Source: Psychrobacter sp. JB385 (lineage in GTDB: Bacteria > Pseudomonadota > Gammaproteobacteria > Pseudomonadales > Moraxellaceae). From it: a stretch of 64,000 bases of DNA. The stretch covers positions 434,001 to 498,000 of the forward strand of contig NZ_FUKN01000013.1 in NCBI RefSeq assembly GCF_900163785.1. The letters are read 5' to 3'. The notes beneath the pieces are model-generated. The model was not told the DNA's origin. It worked only from the letters and a program-made list of their open reading frames with translations, and did no database searches. Position numbers and translations under genes: made by a program. Within the stretch, counting starts at the first letter, position 1; each line of letters begins with the position of its first letter. Of the stretch, positions 28,668-38,462 are shown piece after piece.

Positions 28668-28961
28668 TTGGTTGACTATGGCTTACTTCATACTAAGATT
28701 TTAGGGGATTATCACGTGGGAATTATAGGGATTGGTTTATTTTTTATTACTTTGATCATTTGTATTATTTATGGGATTAAGTTGATTATCATTGCTTTTC
28801 AAGAATCAACTGCTTGGGGGCTCATGTATTTATTTGTACCCTTTGCCAATCTGTATTTTGTTTTCACTAGATGGGAAAAGACCAAATCACCATTTTTGAA
28901 AACATTGATCGCCATTCCACTATTCTTGATTGGATCCGTTATGATGGCATCACAATCATAA
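28668..28961 (+). CDS. Small two-helix membrane protein of unknown function
   Basis: A 97-residue protein with a TTG start, set by AGGGGAG at 28652-28658. There are two strong membrane segments, about residues 18-43 (IIGIGLFFITLIICIIYGI) and 51-64 (WGLMYLFVPFANLYFVF), and a shorter hydrophobic C-terminal helix. The WGLMYLFVPFANLYFVFTRW core resembles a widespread class of small inner-membrane proteins, but I cannot name a function. It is single, and bounded on the right by a bidirectional hairpin. Confidence 0.65.
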   Translation: MVDYGLLHTKILGDYHVGIIGIGLFFITLIICIIYGIKLIIIAFQESTAWGLMYLFVPFANLYFVFTRWEKTKSPFLKTLIAIPLFLIGSVMMASQS

Positions 28962-29059
28962 TGTTAAATTTGAGTAGTATGAGTATGTTTAATATTCCTT
29001 TCATACATTCTAAGATGCCTCGTTGAAAATGAGCTGCTCTTATATATCAATTAATAAAA

Positions 29060-29090
29060 AATAGCACCCTCAAGTTATGAGGGTGCTATT
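29060..29090. terminator. Bidirectional terminator between convergent genes
   Basis: A perfect 13-bp stem (AATAGCACCCTCA / TGAGGGTGCTATT) with 5-base loop AGTTA. It lies between the small membrane gene (rightward) and glycerate kinase (leftward), with A-rich sequence on the left flank, so it should mainly end the leftward transcript. Confidence 0.8.
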
Positions 29091-29158
29091 GATTTAGAGG
29101 TAAATAGAGTCGATTTAGTATTGACGAACAAATATGCCAATATGCCAAAGGATTATTC

Positions 29159-30295
29159 TTATCTCACGCTTTGACCCAGTCGCATGGCTGCGGCAATATT
29201 GACAGCGGTGGTCTCAATATTGTGATAGGCCGCACTTAGCACATTATCAATGGAATCTATCCTTTGAATACTGGGCATAACCACATCGAACTGGGTGGTT
29301 TGAGCAGGTTTTAACCCATCAACACTGCCGCAAATAGCGATAACTGGTGTATGAGTGGCTTTGGCAAGTTGGCTGATGCCGCCCGCGACTTTACCCATTG
29401 CTGTCTGCTCATCAAGCTTACCTTCGCCTGTGATAACAAGGTCAGCATCAGCAATATGCTGCGATAAGCTGGCAACTTCTGCAACTGTGTCAAAACCTGA
29501 TTTTAATTGAGCATGGCAAAAGCTCATCAACGCATACCCAAGCCCACCAGCGGCACCAGCACCAGCAACTTCCTGACATCTCTCATAGCCATGTGCATCA
29601 CATATGGTGGCAAAATGACCAAGCGCATGGTCTAAGTCAATAACCTGTTGAGGACAAGCGCCTTTTTGAGGTCCAAAAATAGCACTAGCACCAGACTCAC
29701 CACACAAAGGATTGGTCACATCACAAGCAACTTCAAATACTGTCTCCAAGATGTCTGCATGAAAACCAGTATTATCCAGTCTCTGTAAGTTGGCAAGCTC
29801 ACCGCCGCCTTGTCCCAACATATTGTCATCAGCGCCATGAAAAGTCATACCGAGCGCGGTTAGCATACCAAGTCCTGCATCATTGGTCGCACTACCACCC
29901 AGACCGATGATAATGCGTTTGGCACCTTCACCCAAAGCATCTGCAATCAACTCACCAACACCATAACTACTGGCAATGACAGGATTACGCTCCGCGACAG
30001 TTAGTAGATGTAATCCGCAAGCCTGAGCGATTTCAATCACGGCAGTGGCATCTGGTAATAGCAAGTATTTTGCGGTAATCGGTCTCATCAGAGGATCATG
30101 TACACGCACCTCTTTCCAGCGTCCGCCCAACACGTATGACAATACCGCTGACGTGCCTTCACCGCCATCAGCCATAGGCAGTAACGTATAATCAGCGTCT
30201 GGAAACACCTGACTAAATCCAGACTGAATGGCATGGCAAACATCCAATGCATCTAAGCTTTCTTTGAACGAGTCGGGGGCGATTAAAATTTTCAT
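29159..30295 (-). CDS. Glycerate kinase (GarK/GlxK family)
   Basis: A 378-residue kinase that phosphorylates D-glycerate, giving 2-phosphoglycerate in this family. The N-terminus MKILIAPDSFKESLDALDVC and the glycine-rich GLGGSATNDAGLGMLTALG near residue 130 are diagnostic. VITGEGKLDEQTAMGK near residue 285 is the second conserved block. A GntP-type permease gene lies upstream on the same strand, so the two probably serve uptake and use of glycerate. Confidence 0.93.
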   Translation of the reverse strand: MKILIAPDSFKESLDALDVCHAIQSGFSQVFPDADYTLLPMADGGEGTSAVLSYVLGGRWKEVRVHDPLMRPITAKYLLLPDATAVIEIAQACGLHLLTVAERNPVIASSYGVGELIADALGEGAKRIIIGLGGSATNDAGLGMLTALGMTFHGADDNMLGQGGGELANLQRLDNTGFHADILETVFEVACDVTNPLCGESGASAIFGPQKGACPQQVIDLDHALGHFATICDAHGYERCQEVAGAGAAGGLGYALMSFCHAQLKSGFDTVAEVASLSQHIADADLVITGEGKLDEQTAMGKVAGGISQLAKATHTPVIAICGSVDGLKPAQTTQFDVVMPSIQRIDSIDNVLSAAYHNIETTAVNIAAAMRLGQSVR

Positions 30296-30402
30296 GAAAA
30301 TCCTTTGAGTATTTCAGTAAAGGCGTTTAGGCAAAATTGGTCAAATACAATCATCGACCAATCTGTCTTTTGCTATATTTGCCATCACAGGCAGATGGTC
30401 TA

Positions 30403-30459
30403 GGGTGTGTCCTCACTTTTCATGCATCTAGATACACATCAATTGAATTGAGGACACGC
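30403..30459. repeat. Short palindromic element flanked by TA
   Basis: Near-perfect 13-base terminal inverted repeats (GGGTGTGTCCTCA and TGAGGACACGCTC, 11 of 13 pairing) enclose about 30 bases, with a TA dinucleotide on both outer sides. It sits between the permease and the kinase. It could be a tiny non-autonomous element or a solo transposon end, or a transcript hairpin. Only one copy is seen in the window. Confidence 0.45.
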
Positions 30460-30468
30460 TCTAATAGG

Positions 30469-31824
30469 TTAAATAAATACTAAGGTCAATAGCCAGATAA
30501 ATACGATACTGGTGACACCCTGAATACCAGTAGCCATCGAATGAGCCTTGTAAGCCTGCGCCACACTCATACGGCTAAACTGACTAACAATCCAGAAGAA
30601 ACTGTCATTTGCATGTGAAACGGTCATTGCGCCTGCACCAATAGCCATCACACAAAATACACGACCAAGCTCGCTGTCTAGACCGATCTGATCCAACAAA
30701 GGCGCAACCATTGCAGAGGTAGTAACCAAAGCAACCGTGGTTGAGCCTTGCGCTGTTTTTAGCGCAGCAGATACGATAAATGGCATAAAGACGCCCAAAC
30801 CCAATGCAGATAACGTGGTACCCAAATAGTCACCGATAGGCGTCACTTTTAGCATGGCACCAAATGCACCACCAGCACCCGTAATCAATAGGATGGGGGC
30901 AGCTACTACCAAGCCTTGCGAAATACTGTCACTAATTTGCTGCGTTTTTTGATCAGTATTGATAAGTAAAAAGGATAAAAACAAACCGATAAGTAGGGCA
31001 GTTAAAGGGTTACCGATAAATACAAGGATATCTGTCAGCATGCCGCTTCCAAAGGGCATACTTGGAAGATTGGCAACAGACGATAGGCAGATGAGCAAAA
31101 TAGGGACAATAATAGGTAAAAATGCCATCGTTGCTGAAGGCAATTGACTATAATCATCGCGTGTTTTCATACCATCAGGCATGACTGCTGCAGGCGCATC
31201 GGCATCTATATTGTCAGGCGTAGCATTAAGAAAGCGGTTCGACCACCACCAGCCTGCCAATACAGCAACTGCTGTCACAACCACACCAACCATGATAACC
31301 AAGCCTAGATTTGACTCCAGCCCTAAGTTCCCTGCGGCGGCAATTGGACCGGGCGTTGGTGGGACAAAGGTATGGGTTGCATATAGACCTGTTGCCAATG
31401 CAATACTCATTGCCACACTCGACACTTTCAAGCGCTCGGCCAAAGACTCTTTTAAAGAGTTCAAAATGATGTAGCCTGAGTCACAAAAGACAGGAACCGA
31501 TACCACAGCACCGACGATAGACATGGTTAAAGTAGGGAAGCGTGGCCCCAATACTTTGATCACAAACTCAGCCATCACAATGGCGGCACCCGTTTTTTCA
31601 AGAATTAGGCCAATGATAGTACCGAACACGATCACCAGACCAATATAGCCTAAGATGCCACCAAAGCCATCTGATATTGTCTTAGCAACAGTATTCAGTG
31701 GTACTTGATAAAAAAGCGCGACCAAAAAAGCTGACAATATTAACACTAAAAAAGGGTGCCACTTTAATTTTGCTGTGGCGAAAATAATAAAAAGAATGGT
31801 CAGCACCAGCCAAAATACGATCAT
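30469..31824 (-). CDS. GntP-family permease, probable glycerate/gluconate transporter
   Basis: A proton-linked carboxylate/sugar-acid permease of 451 residues from ATG 31824, which has an AGAGGCAG site. A longer frame to 31890 lacks one. About twelve hydrophobic segments are visible, beginning MIVFWLVLTILFIIFATAKL. Family motifs include GFGGILGYIGLVIVFGTIIG and GLYATHTFVPPTPGPIAAAG. The downstream gene is glycerate kinase, so glycerate is the best guess for substrate. Gluconate is less likely because no gluconokinase gene is near. Confidence 0.9.
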   Translation of the reverse strand: MIVFWLVLTILFIIFATAKLKWHPFLVLILSAFLVALFYQVPLNTVAKTISDGFGGILGYIGLVIVFGTIIGLILEKTGAAIVMAEFVIKVLGPRFPTLTMSIVGAVVSVPVFCDSGYIILNSLKESLAERLKVSSVAMSIALATGLYATHTFVPPTPGPIAAAGNLGLESNLGLVIMVGVVVTAVAVLAGWWWSNRFLNATPDNIDADAPAAVMPDGMKTRDDYSQLPSATMAFLPIIVPILLICLSSVANLPSMPFGSGMLTDILVFIGNPLTALLIGLFLSFLLINTDQKTQQISDSISQGLVVAAPILLITGAGGAFGAMLKVTPIGDYLGTTLSALGLGVFMPFIVSAALKTAQGSTTVALVTTSAMVAPLLDQIGLDSELGRVFCVMAIGAGAMTVSHANDSFFWIVSQFSRMSVAQAYKAHSMATGIQGVTSIVFIWLLTLVFI

Positions 31825-32283
<459 letters not shown>

Positions 32284-32428
32284 GTGCCTACGTCCTGAAA
32301 ATTGTCTAGAGCGTAGCCAATTGGATTTTTGATCAAAAAAATAGCCAATTATCATGACCATTCGTTTCAAAATCAGATTTACTAATTATTCAGTATGGAG
32401 CGCGTTATTATCAGTAGTTGGCTACAAG

Positions 32429-32653
32429 TTAAGCGATTTTGTCAAACCAAGCTTTACTGTTTTTGGCAGTAATAGAATCAAAGCTCACATAGATACCTTG
32501 ATCATCCAAAGTGGCGTACCAGTGATCTTCATTATTGCCAGTTAATAACTGGAAATATTTATTATTCACAATTCTACCGACTGTGTAAATCTCACCTTCT
32601 GAGTAAAAATCATTACCGCGTACACATAATAATTTATCATCAGTATTTATCAT
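32429..32653 (-). CDS. Small phage-like protein of unknown function
   Basis: A 74-residue protein with a good AAGGTG ribosome site 7 bases before its ATG. It is probably a small beta-barrel: the pattern LLCVRGNDFYSEGEIYTVG followed by YATLDDQGIYVSF resembles small proteins common in phages and prophages that begin with an EG(K/E)xYTV segment. There is no signal peptide. It is isolated beside the cobT remnant, so the region may be a decayed insertion. Confidence 0.6.
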   Translation of the reverse strand: MINTDDKLLCVRGNDFYSEGEIYTVGRIVNNKYFQLLTGNNEDHWYATLDDQGIYVSFDSITAKNSKAWFDKIA

Positions 32654-32922
32654 ATCAGTACACCTTGTCAGTAATTAAGAGGCAAGTAGAGTAGCAACTT
32701 ACTAAGTAACCTTGTAGATGACTTTATATACATAATCTTATTATTAAGTATAAGTTTTTTAACAGATTTATTGCAAGTAGTTGCTAAAGTGAATTATGAA
32801 GAAAATAATGAGGTAGAGGCAAACTTGCGTAGAGTCTATGGTGCCACACACGGTTAAAACCGTCATTGCTCAATATATTTATTCTGTTTACGTAGTGACA
32901 CTCTGCCAAAATATAGGTATAA
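32654..32922. other. Intergenic stretch upstream of the rplI terminator
   Basis: An open frame without a start codon runs at 32714-32856 and ends in LRRVYGATHG. It could be the tail of a lost gene, but I cannot identify it. Nothing else is apparent. Confidence 0.35.
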
Positions 32923-32953
32923 AAAAACCAGTGACTGGGCGCCACTGGTTTTT
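32923..32953 (-). terminator. Terminator of the rpsF-rpsR-rplI operon
   Basis: An 11-bp stem (AAAAACCAGTG / CACTGGTTTTT) with 9-base loop, 30 bases beyond the rplI stop on the minus strand, with a U-tract on the leftward transcript. Confidence 0.85.
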
Positions 32954-32982
32954 GTGTAGACTAAACTTAGATATTCAAAAGA

Positions 32983-33489
32983 TTACTCTTCAGAATAGTC
33001 CTCGCTCTCGTCTGCAGCTTCTTCTTGCTCTTCGTTATTACCATCTTCAGATAGGATAGTAACTAAGATGCTAGCAGTAACGTCATGGTGTAGCTGAATA
33101 TCAACATTGTATTCGCCAACTTGACGTAAAGTGCCTTCAGGAAGCTTGATTTCAGCACGGTCTACTTCTAGACCTGAGTTAGTCAATGCTTCAGCGATAT
33201 CGCGAGTACCGATAGAGCCGAATAGCTTGCCTTCGTCACCTGATTTAGCACGCATGATAACATTAACGTCAGTTAACGCATCAGCACGTTCTTGAGCAAC
33301 TGCTACTTCTTTTGCTTCTTCAGCTTCAAGTTCAGCACGACGTGCTTCAAACTTTTCAATGTTAGCTTTAGTAGCAGGTAGTGCTTTGCCCTGAGGGATA
33401 AGAAAGTTACGTCCGTAACCTGGTTTTACATCGACAGTCTCACCGAGTTTACCAAGGTTGACGATACGCTGTAACAAAATAATTTGCAT
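32983..33489 (-). CDS. rplI: 50S ribosomal protein L9
   Basis: A 168-residue ribosomal protein binding 23S rRNA at the base of the L1 stalk. The N-terminal [36 protein letters not shown] is the L9 signature. The central helix linker and the C-terminal domain follow. An acidic tail of about 17 residues (rich in Glu and Asp) extends beyond the usual 149 residues. It is the last gene of the operon. Confidence 0.98.
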   Translation of the reverse strand: MQIILLQRIVNLGKLGETVDVKPGYGRNFLIPQGKALPATKANIEKFEARRAELEAEEAKEVAVAQERADALTDVNVIMRAKSGDEGKLFGSIGTRDIAEALTNSGLEVDRAEIKLPEGTLRQVGEYNVDIQLHHDVTASILVTILSEDGNNEEQEEAADESEDYSEE

Positions 33490-33509
33490 GAGTCATTCCT
33501 AGTTAACGG

Positions 33510-33740
33510 TTAACCTTGATGGTTATCAGTGTATGGAAGTAGCGAAAGATAGCGAGCTTGCTTGATAGCAGTGGCCAACTGACGCTGATATTTAGTAGAT
33601 GTACCGGTAATACGGCTTGGTACGATTTTACCATTATCACTGATGTACTGTTTTAGCAATTCAACATCTTTATAATCGATGTGAGTGATGCCTTCAGCAG
33701 TGAAACGGCAGAATTTGCGACGGCGATAGAAACGTGCCAT
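33510..33740 (-). CDS. rpsR: 30S ribosomal protein S18
   Basis: A 76-residue protein. [34 protein letters not shown] and [21 protein letters not shown] are the S18 hallmarks. It forms a heterodimer with S6 on the small-subunit platform. It lies 16 bases after rpsF and 20 before rplI. No priB gene lies between rpsF and rpsR. Confidence 0.98.
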   Translation of the reverse strand: MARFYRRRKFCRFTAEGITHIDYKDVELLKQYISDNGKIVPSRITGTSTKYQRQLATAIKQARYLSLLPYTDNHQG

Positions 33741-33756
33741 GAGTATTCTCCTTTAA

Positions 33757-34161
33757 TTAGTCTTCACTGTTGTCGTTGTCGTCATGATCGTTTTCACGAT
33801 TGTCTGGACGACGAGTAGTTGCTTTGCGTGCGCGTTTTTCATCGGCATTCTTGGCTAACTGCGACTCTTCAGTGACAGCTTCGTCACGGCGCATAACTAG
33901 ACTACGAATGATCGCGTCGTTATAGCGGAATAATTCTTCAAGTTCAGCCAAAGTTTCACCGTCAGTTTCAATGTTGAAAAGAACGTAATGAGCTTTGTGA
34001 ATCTTGTTGATTGGGTAAGCCAGTTGACGACGGCCCCAATCTTCTAAACGATGGATAACACCGTTGTTGTCTTGAACTAACTTGATGTAACGCTCAACCA
34101 TGCCAACCACTTGGTCGCTTTGGTCTGGGTGTACAAGTAACACCAGTTCGTAATGTCGCAT
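33757..34161 (-). CDS. rpsF: 30S ribosomal protein S6
   Basis: A 134-residue protein: [18 protein letters not shown] and [29 protein letters not shown] are diagnostic. The C-terminal tail of about 35 residues is charged, with Glu, Asp, Arg and Asn, as in many gammaproteobacterial S6 proteins that become polyglutamylated. First gene of the operon, with AAGGAG just before the ATG. Confidence 0.98.
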   Translation of the reverse strand: MRHYELVLLVHPDQSDQVVGMVERYIKLVQDNNGVIHRLEDWGRRQLAYPINKIHKAHYVLFNIETDGETLAELEELFRYNDAIIRSLVMRRDEAVTEESQLAKNADEKRARKATTRRPDNRENDHDDNDNSED

Positions 34162-34183
34162 TATGACTCCTTACGGATTAGTA

Positions 34184-34206
34184 GCTATTAACCCTATGTT
34201 AATAGC
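34184..34206 (-). promoter_or_regulatory. Leader hairpin of rpsF mRNA
   Basis: A perfect 9-bp stem (GCTATTAAC/GTTAATAGC) with a 5-base loop, 23 bases upstream of the rpsF start. In several bacteria the rpsF leader binds the S6-S18 dimer for autoregulation. A CCG triplet lies between the hairpin and the ribosome site. Whether this is that element is inference. Confidence 0.4.
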
Positions 34207-34278
34207 AAGGAGATTTATAAAGTAAGCCTGATTCTTAACCAATATGGTAAGCAATAAGCTTAGTTTATAAAGCGCCGT

Positions 34279-34307
34279 ATTATAACAGTACTTTAGCATT
34301 AACACAA
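34279..34307 (-). promoter_or_regulatory. Sigma-70 promoter of the rpsF operon
   Basis: On the minus strand TTGTGT (34302-34307), a 17-base spacer and a consensus TATAAT (34279-34284). The predicted start near 34272 gives a leader of about 110 bases. Confidence 0.65.
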
Positions 34308-34350
34308 AGGTTAATCGCTTGGCACCTAGAATAAGCGCTAAAACTGACTT

Positions 34351-34404
34351 TTTAGTATCAACAAAAAAGCAACGATAGAACGCTGCTTGTTTATTGATAC
34401 TAAA
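34351..34404 (-). terminator. Large inverted repeat acting as terminator of the RDD gene
   Basis: Two 21-base arms (34351-34371 and 34384-34404) match in 19 positions around a 12-base loop. On the minus strand the inner stem AAGCAGCG/CGTTGCTT is followed by a T-run, giving a normal intrinsic terminator about 70 bases after the RDD-protein stop. The outer arms make it unusually long. Confidence 0.65.
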
Positions 34405-34471
34405 AGGAGGTTATATAAATAGCAGAAGGGGTGGTTAAACTTGAACCAAAAAACACTGGCTCAAACATTGA

Positions 34472-35449
34472 CTACTTAATCTTAGGTTCTTTTACCAATT
34501 GACTGCTATCTGCTTTTACCACCAATGTTTTGGCAAGTTTGTCGTGCCAGCCGATGTTTTCAGGGCTTTTCGCTGCCATGTAATAATGAATAGCAATAAT
34601 GACAAAACCTAAAAAGCTGGTGAATGAGAATAACAGATTATAGATGATAAAAAGAAACAGTGTACGCATACCCACCAGTTTGGTAAATGATGGCAAACGA
34701 TGTGTGGTTTGATCTACCACACGAATACCCGTCAGCAGTTTACCAAGTGACTGACCACGTAACGTGATAAATATCAGTTGTAAGGCAAATAATCCAAAAA
34801 CCATGACTTGTGACATCATCAGTGTGCTGCTAGGAAGACTTTCCATCAGCGTCATTGAATATTGATAAGCAACATCCATATTTTGAATGTTTTGGAATTT
34901 ACTATAGTCCACATCCATCTTAGTCAATGCCAAGACGAGTGGAATAATGGCCAATATATACAGTAGACCATTAATAGCTGTTGCTAATACACGCGACATA
35001 ATTGGCGCAAGCACAAGATCACCGACGACTTTGTCTTTGCCAGATTTGTTAAGGACAGACTTATTCAAAGACACATTGTGATGCGGTGTTTGATGACGGT
35101 TGCCTGTCATGTCTATCTTTGCATTTTTACTTGAGTCTTTTGAACGTTCAGGCTTGCCATATAATCTGTCTAACGATACGGACTTGTCACCTTGGGAGTG
35201 ACTGGCATTGTCTTCAGGAAAGATGGTGACATTGTTGATGATAGAGTCGTTAACCTCTGAAGTGCCGACATTATTAATTCTATAGACTGTTTGATTGTTG
35301 GTTAGGTTACCAACTCGCTGCCATTGATCTAGGCCTTCATGCCACATCAAGTCATCCAGCAGTACCTCGCCAGATGCCAACATGATATTGAGCTGATCCA
35401 ATGTGTATGGGCCAGCTTGTACGTTATTTCGAGCAAGGAAAATCTGCAT
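34472..35449 (-). CDS. RDD-family membrane protein with N-terminal GYF_2 domain
   Basis: About 325 residues from ATG 35449, preceded by a weak CAGG site; a second ATG at 35461 is possible. The N-terminal 45 residues (MQIFLARNNVQAGPYTLDQL and DDLMWHEGLDQWQRV) form a GYF_2 domain, often a peptide-binding module. A polar linker of about 100 residues follows. The RDD domain has three to four membrane segments with RVLATAINGLLYILAI, a QSLGKLLTGIRVVD signature and a C-terminal helix. RDD proteins may move ions or small molecules. Function here is unknown. Confidence 0.82.
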   Translation of the reverse strand: MQIFLARNNVQAGPYTLDQLNIMLASGEVLLDDLMWHEGLDQWQRVGNLTNNQTVYRINNVGTSEVNDSIINNVTIFPEDNASHSQGDKSVSLDRLYGKPERSKDSSKNAKIDMTGNRHQTPHHNVSLNKSVLNKSGKDKVVGDLVLAPIMSRVLATAINGLLYILAIIPLVLALTKMDVDYSKFQNIQNMDVAYQYSMTLMESLPSSTLMMSQVMVFGLFALQLIFITLRGQSLGKLLTGIRVVDQTTHRLPSFTKLVGMRTLFLFIIYNLLFSFTSFLGFVIIAIHYYMAAKSPENIGWHDKLAKTLVVKADSSQLVKEPKIK

Positions 35450-35600
35450 AGTTGCCTGCATAGTTAGTCATATCTAAGTCATTATATTAGGGTCTATCTG
35501 AAAAAATCAAATAGACCCTAAAAGTGATATCTTTAACGACTGTGTGAGTTGCTCTGCTAAGTTAATACTGCAACTTAACATTGTGACTTAACGTGATGGC

Positions 35601-37985
35601 TTATTTTGTTTCTTCACCCGCTAAGAAGAACCAAGTATCAAGTACTGAGTCTGGGTTCAATGACACAGAGCTAATACCTTGCTCCATGAGCCAAAACGCT
35701 AAATCTGGATGATCTGATGGGCCTTGACCACAGATACCAACATATTTGTTTTGCTTACGACATGCTTCAATAGCCATAGTTAACAGCTTTTTAACAGCAG
35801 GGTCACGCTCATCAAATAGATGTGAGACGATACCTGAATCGCGATCGAGACCTAGCGTTAGCTGAGTTAAATCGTTAGAGCCGATTGAGAAACCATCGAA
35901 GTATTCTAGGAACTCTTCTGCTAACAATGCGTTGGTTGGTAGCTCACACATCATGATGACGCGTAAACCATTTTCGCCACGTTTTAGACCATTTTTACCA
36001 AGTAGCTCGATGACTTCTTTGGCTTCACCAGTCGTACGTACGAATGGAATCATGATTTCAACGTTGGTCAAGCCCATCTCGTCACGTACACGCTTCAGTG
36101 CTTTACACTCAAGCTCAAAACAGTCACGGAAGTTATCAGACACATAACGGCTAGCACCGCGGAAACCAAGCATTGGGTTCTCTTCTGATGGCTCGTATAG
36201 CTTACCACCAAGTAAGTTAGCATATTCGTTTGATTTGAAATCTGACATACGAACGATCACTGGCTGATCCATAAAGGCAACGGCTAAGGTTGAGATACCT
36301 TCAACCAATTTATCAACATAAAAGTCAACAGGTGAAGCATAACCTGCAATACGCTCATGAATGGCTTGTGAGATTTCACGTGGCAAGCTGTTCATGTTTA
36401 GTAGTGCTTTTGGATGCACACCAATCATACGGTTGATGATAAATTCAAGACGCGCAAGACCAATACCTTCGTTTGGCATTTGCGTGAATGAGAAGGCGCG
36501 ATCTGGGTTACCGACGTTCATCATGACTTTGAATGCAAGCTCTGGCATAGACTCAACAGAGTTGGTCTGAACTTCAAAGTCAATTTGACTTTCATAAATG
36601 AAACCAGTATCACCTTCAGCACAAGAGGCCGTCACGTCTTGACCATCGACCAGCAGCTCAGTGGCGTTACCACAACCAACGATGGCTGGTACACCAAGCT
36701 CACGCGCGATAATGGCAGCGTGACACGTACGGCCACCACGGTTGGTGATGATGGCAGAAGCGCGCTTCATAACCGGTTCCCAATCAGGATCAGTCATATC
36801 TGATACCAATACGTCGCCTTCTTCTACTTTATCCATCTCGTTTAGGTTGGTCACGATACGGACTTTACCTGAACCAATACGTTGACCGATTGAGCGACCT
36901 TCACACAATATTTTGGCATTACTCGTATCGATGATGTAACGTTCCATGACGTTGCTGTCTTGACGGCTTTTTACCGTCTCAGGACGCGCCTGTACGATAA
37001 AGATTTCATTAGTGTCGCCATCTTTTGCCCACTCGATATCCATCGCTTGACCATAGTGCTTTTCGATGGTCATGGCTTGTTTGGCAAGTGAGGTTAGCTC
37101 TTCTGTAGACAACGAGAACTGCATACGATCTTGTTTTTCAACATCAACGGTTTTTACTGATTTTGCGGTACTGCCTTCATCACCGTAGATCATTTTCTTG
37201 TGCTTGCTACCAAGGTTACGGCGAATAACCGCAGGCTTACCATTTTCTAGCAGACGCTTTGAGATGTAGAATTCGTCTGGGTTAACCGCACCCTGTACAA
37301 CCATCTCACCAAGACCATAGCTTGATGTGATAAACACCACTTGATCAAAACCGCTTTCGGTATCTAGCGTGAACATAACGCCAGCTGCGCCAGTCTCTGA
37401 ACGTACCATACGCTGTACGGCAGCAGATAAAGCAACGCCCTCGTGCTCAAAACCTTTATGGACACGATAAGAGATGGCACGGTCGTTATATAGAGACGCA
37501 AATACTTCTTTAATAGCAATAAGGATGTTATCAATACCGCGAATGTTCAAGAAGGTTTCTTGCTGACCTGCAAATGATGCATCTGGCAAATCTTCAGCCG
37601 TGGCAGAAGAGCGTACCGCAACCGCGATGTCTTCGCCGCCGCTCATGGTTTCGAACGCCTGACGTACTTCTTGCTCAAGATCTTTTGGCAGCTCTTGCTC
37701 AATAATCCAAGTACGGATAGTTTTACCAGTAGCAGCAAGCTTATTCACATCATTGACGTCTAATGTTTTTAGCTCGTTATTGATTTTGTCCAGCAAGCCT
37801 GTTTCTGTCAAAAAGCGATTGAACGCATTTGAAGTTGTGGCAAAACCGCCTGGAACACTGACGCCCAAATCAGAAAGATGGCTGATCATCTCGCCAAGTG
37901 AGGCATTCTTACCACCGACCACTTCAATGTCGTCTTTTCCTAGCTGATCAAGATTGATTACAAGCGCTGTAGATTGAGCTGCCAT
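35601..37985 (-). CDS. ppsA: Phosphoenolpyruvate synthase
   Basis: PpsA makes phosphoenolpyruvate from pyruvate and ATP with release of AMP and phosphate, the entry to gluconeogenesis. The 794 residues match the family. The N-terminal ATP-grasp part contains [15 protein letters not shown] and [21 protein letters not shown]. The central swivelling domain has the catalytic His in [18 protein letters not shown] near residue 425. The C-terminal barrel includes [24 protein letters not shown] and GICGQGPSD with the active-site Cys. It is divergent from ppsR, its regulator. Confidence 0.97.
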   Translation of the reverse strand: MAAQSTALVINLDQLGKDDIEVVGGKNASLGEMISHLSDLGVSVPGGFATTSNAFNRFLTETGLLDKINNELKTLDVNDVNKLAATGKTIRTWIIEQELPKDLEQEVRQAFETMSGGEDIAVAVRSSATAEDLPDASFAGQQETFLNIRGIDNILIAIKEVFASLYNDRAISYRVHKGFEHEGVALSAAVQRMVRSETGAAGVMFTLDTESGFDQVVFITSSYGLGEMVVQGAVNPDEFYISKRLLENGKPAVIRRNLGSKHKKMIYGDEGSTAKSVKTVDVEKQDRMQFSLSTEELTSLAKQAMTIEKHYGQAMDIEWAKDGDTNEIFIVQARPETVKSRQDSNVMERYIIDTSNAKILCEGRSIGQRIGSGKVRIVTNLNEMDKVEEGDVLVSDMTDPDWEPVMKRASAIITNRGGRTCHAAIIARELGVPAIVGCGNATELLVDGQDVTASCAEGDTGFIYESQIDFEVQTNSVESMPELAFKVMMNVGNPDRAFSFTQMPNEGIGLARLEFIINRMIGVHPKALLNMNSLPREISQAIHERIAGYASPVDFYVDKLVEGISTLAVAFMDQPVIVRMSDFKSNEYANLLGGKLYEPSEENPMLGFRGASRYVSDNFRDCFELECKALKRVRDEMGLTNVEIMIPFVRTTGEAKEVIELLGKNGLKRGENGLRVIMMCELPTNALLAEEFLEYFDGFSIGSNDLTQLTLGLDRDSGIVSHLFDERDPAVKKLLTMAIEACRKQNKYVGICGQGPSDHPDLAFWLMEQGISSVSLNPDSVLDTWFFLAGEETK

Positions 37986-38462
37986 GATAACTCCAGAAAA
38001 TAAGGTTATTTAGTAAAGATTATAATGGTGGATTATACCGCTATATTCTGAGAATTTCGAGGGGGTAAATTAAAAAACTTGTGAAAAAAATACAAATTGT
38101 CAGATTTGCTACATAATTATTGACGTCACACTAAGTTATTATGAATGATCGCTCTGAAAGTTTTTAGCCAAAAATGAGATAATATCTGCTTTTAAAGGTG
38201 AAAAAGGATGCTGTCTTCTGAGTGAACGCCTGTAACATTGATTTCTATTAGTTCTCTAATATGCGTATAATGGATAGCATAAATAGTAGAGGCTTATCAT
38301 TATATAGGTGTTCAATTTCAGCACTTAATACTCAGTGTTAAGATATCAAGTACCAAAATATTAAGTACCGAATTACGTGCTATATGAGAGCAGTCGAAGA
38401 CAGATGAGAATCAAGCGCTACATGAAGGTTACTATTGTGTTATCAATCGAGGTGCCAACGTT
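37986..38462. other. Divergent regulatory region of ppsA and ppsR
   Basis: A 477-base AT-rich gap. A TATAAT at 38266-38271 on the plus strand could be the -10 of ppsR, with a leader of about 185 bases. No open frame or strong hairpin is evident. Its length suggests more than one promoter. Confidence 0.45.

Noticed and set aside
32714..32856. An open frame without a start codon ending in LRRVYGATHG
   Set aside because: Too short and without any recognised family. It may be chance in AT-rich DNA, so it is mentioned only in the intergenic entry.
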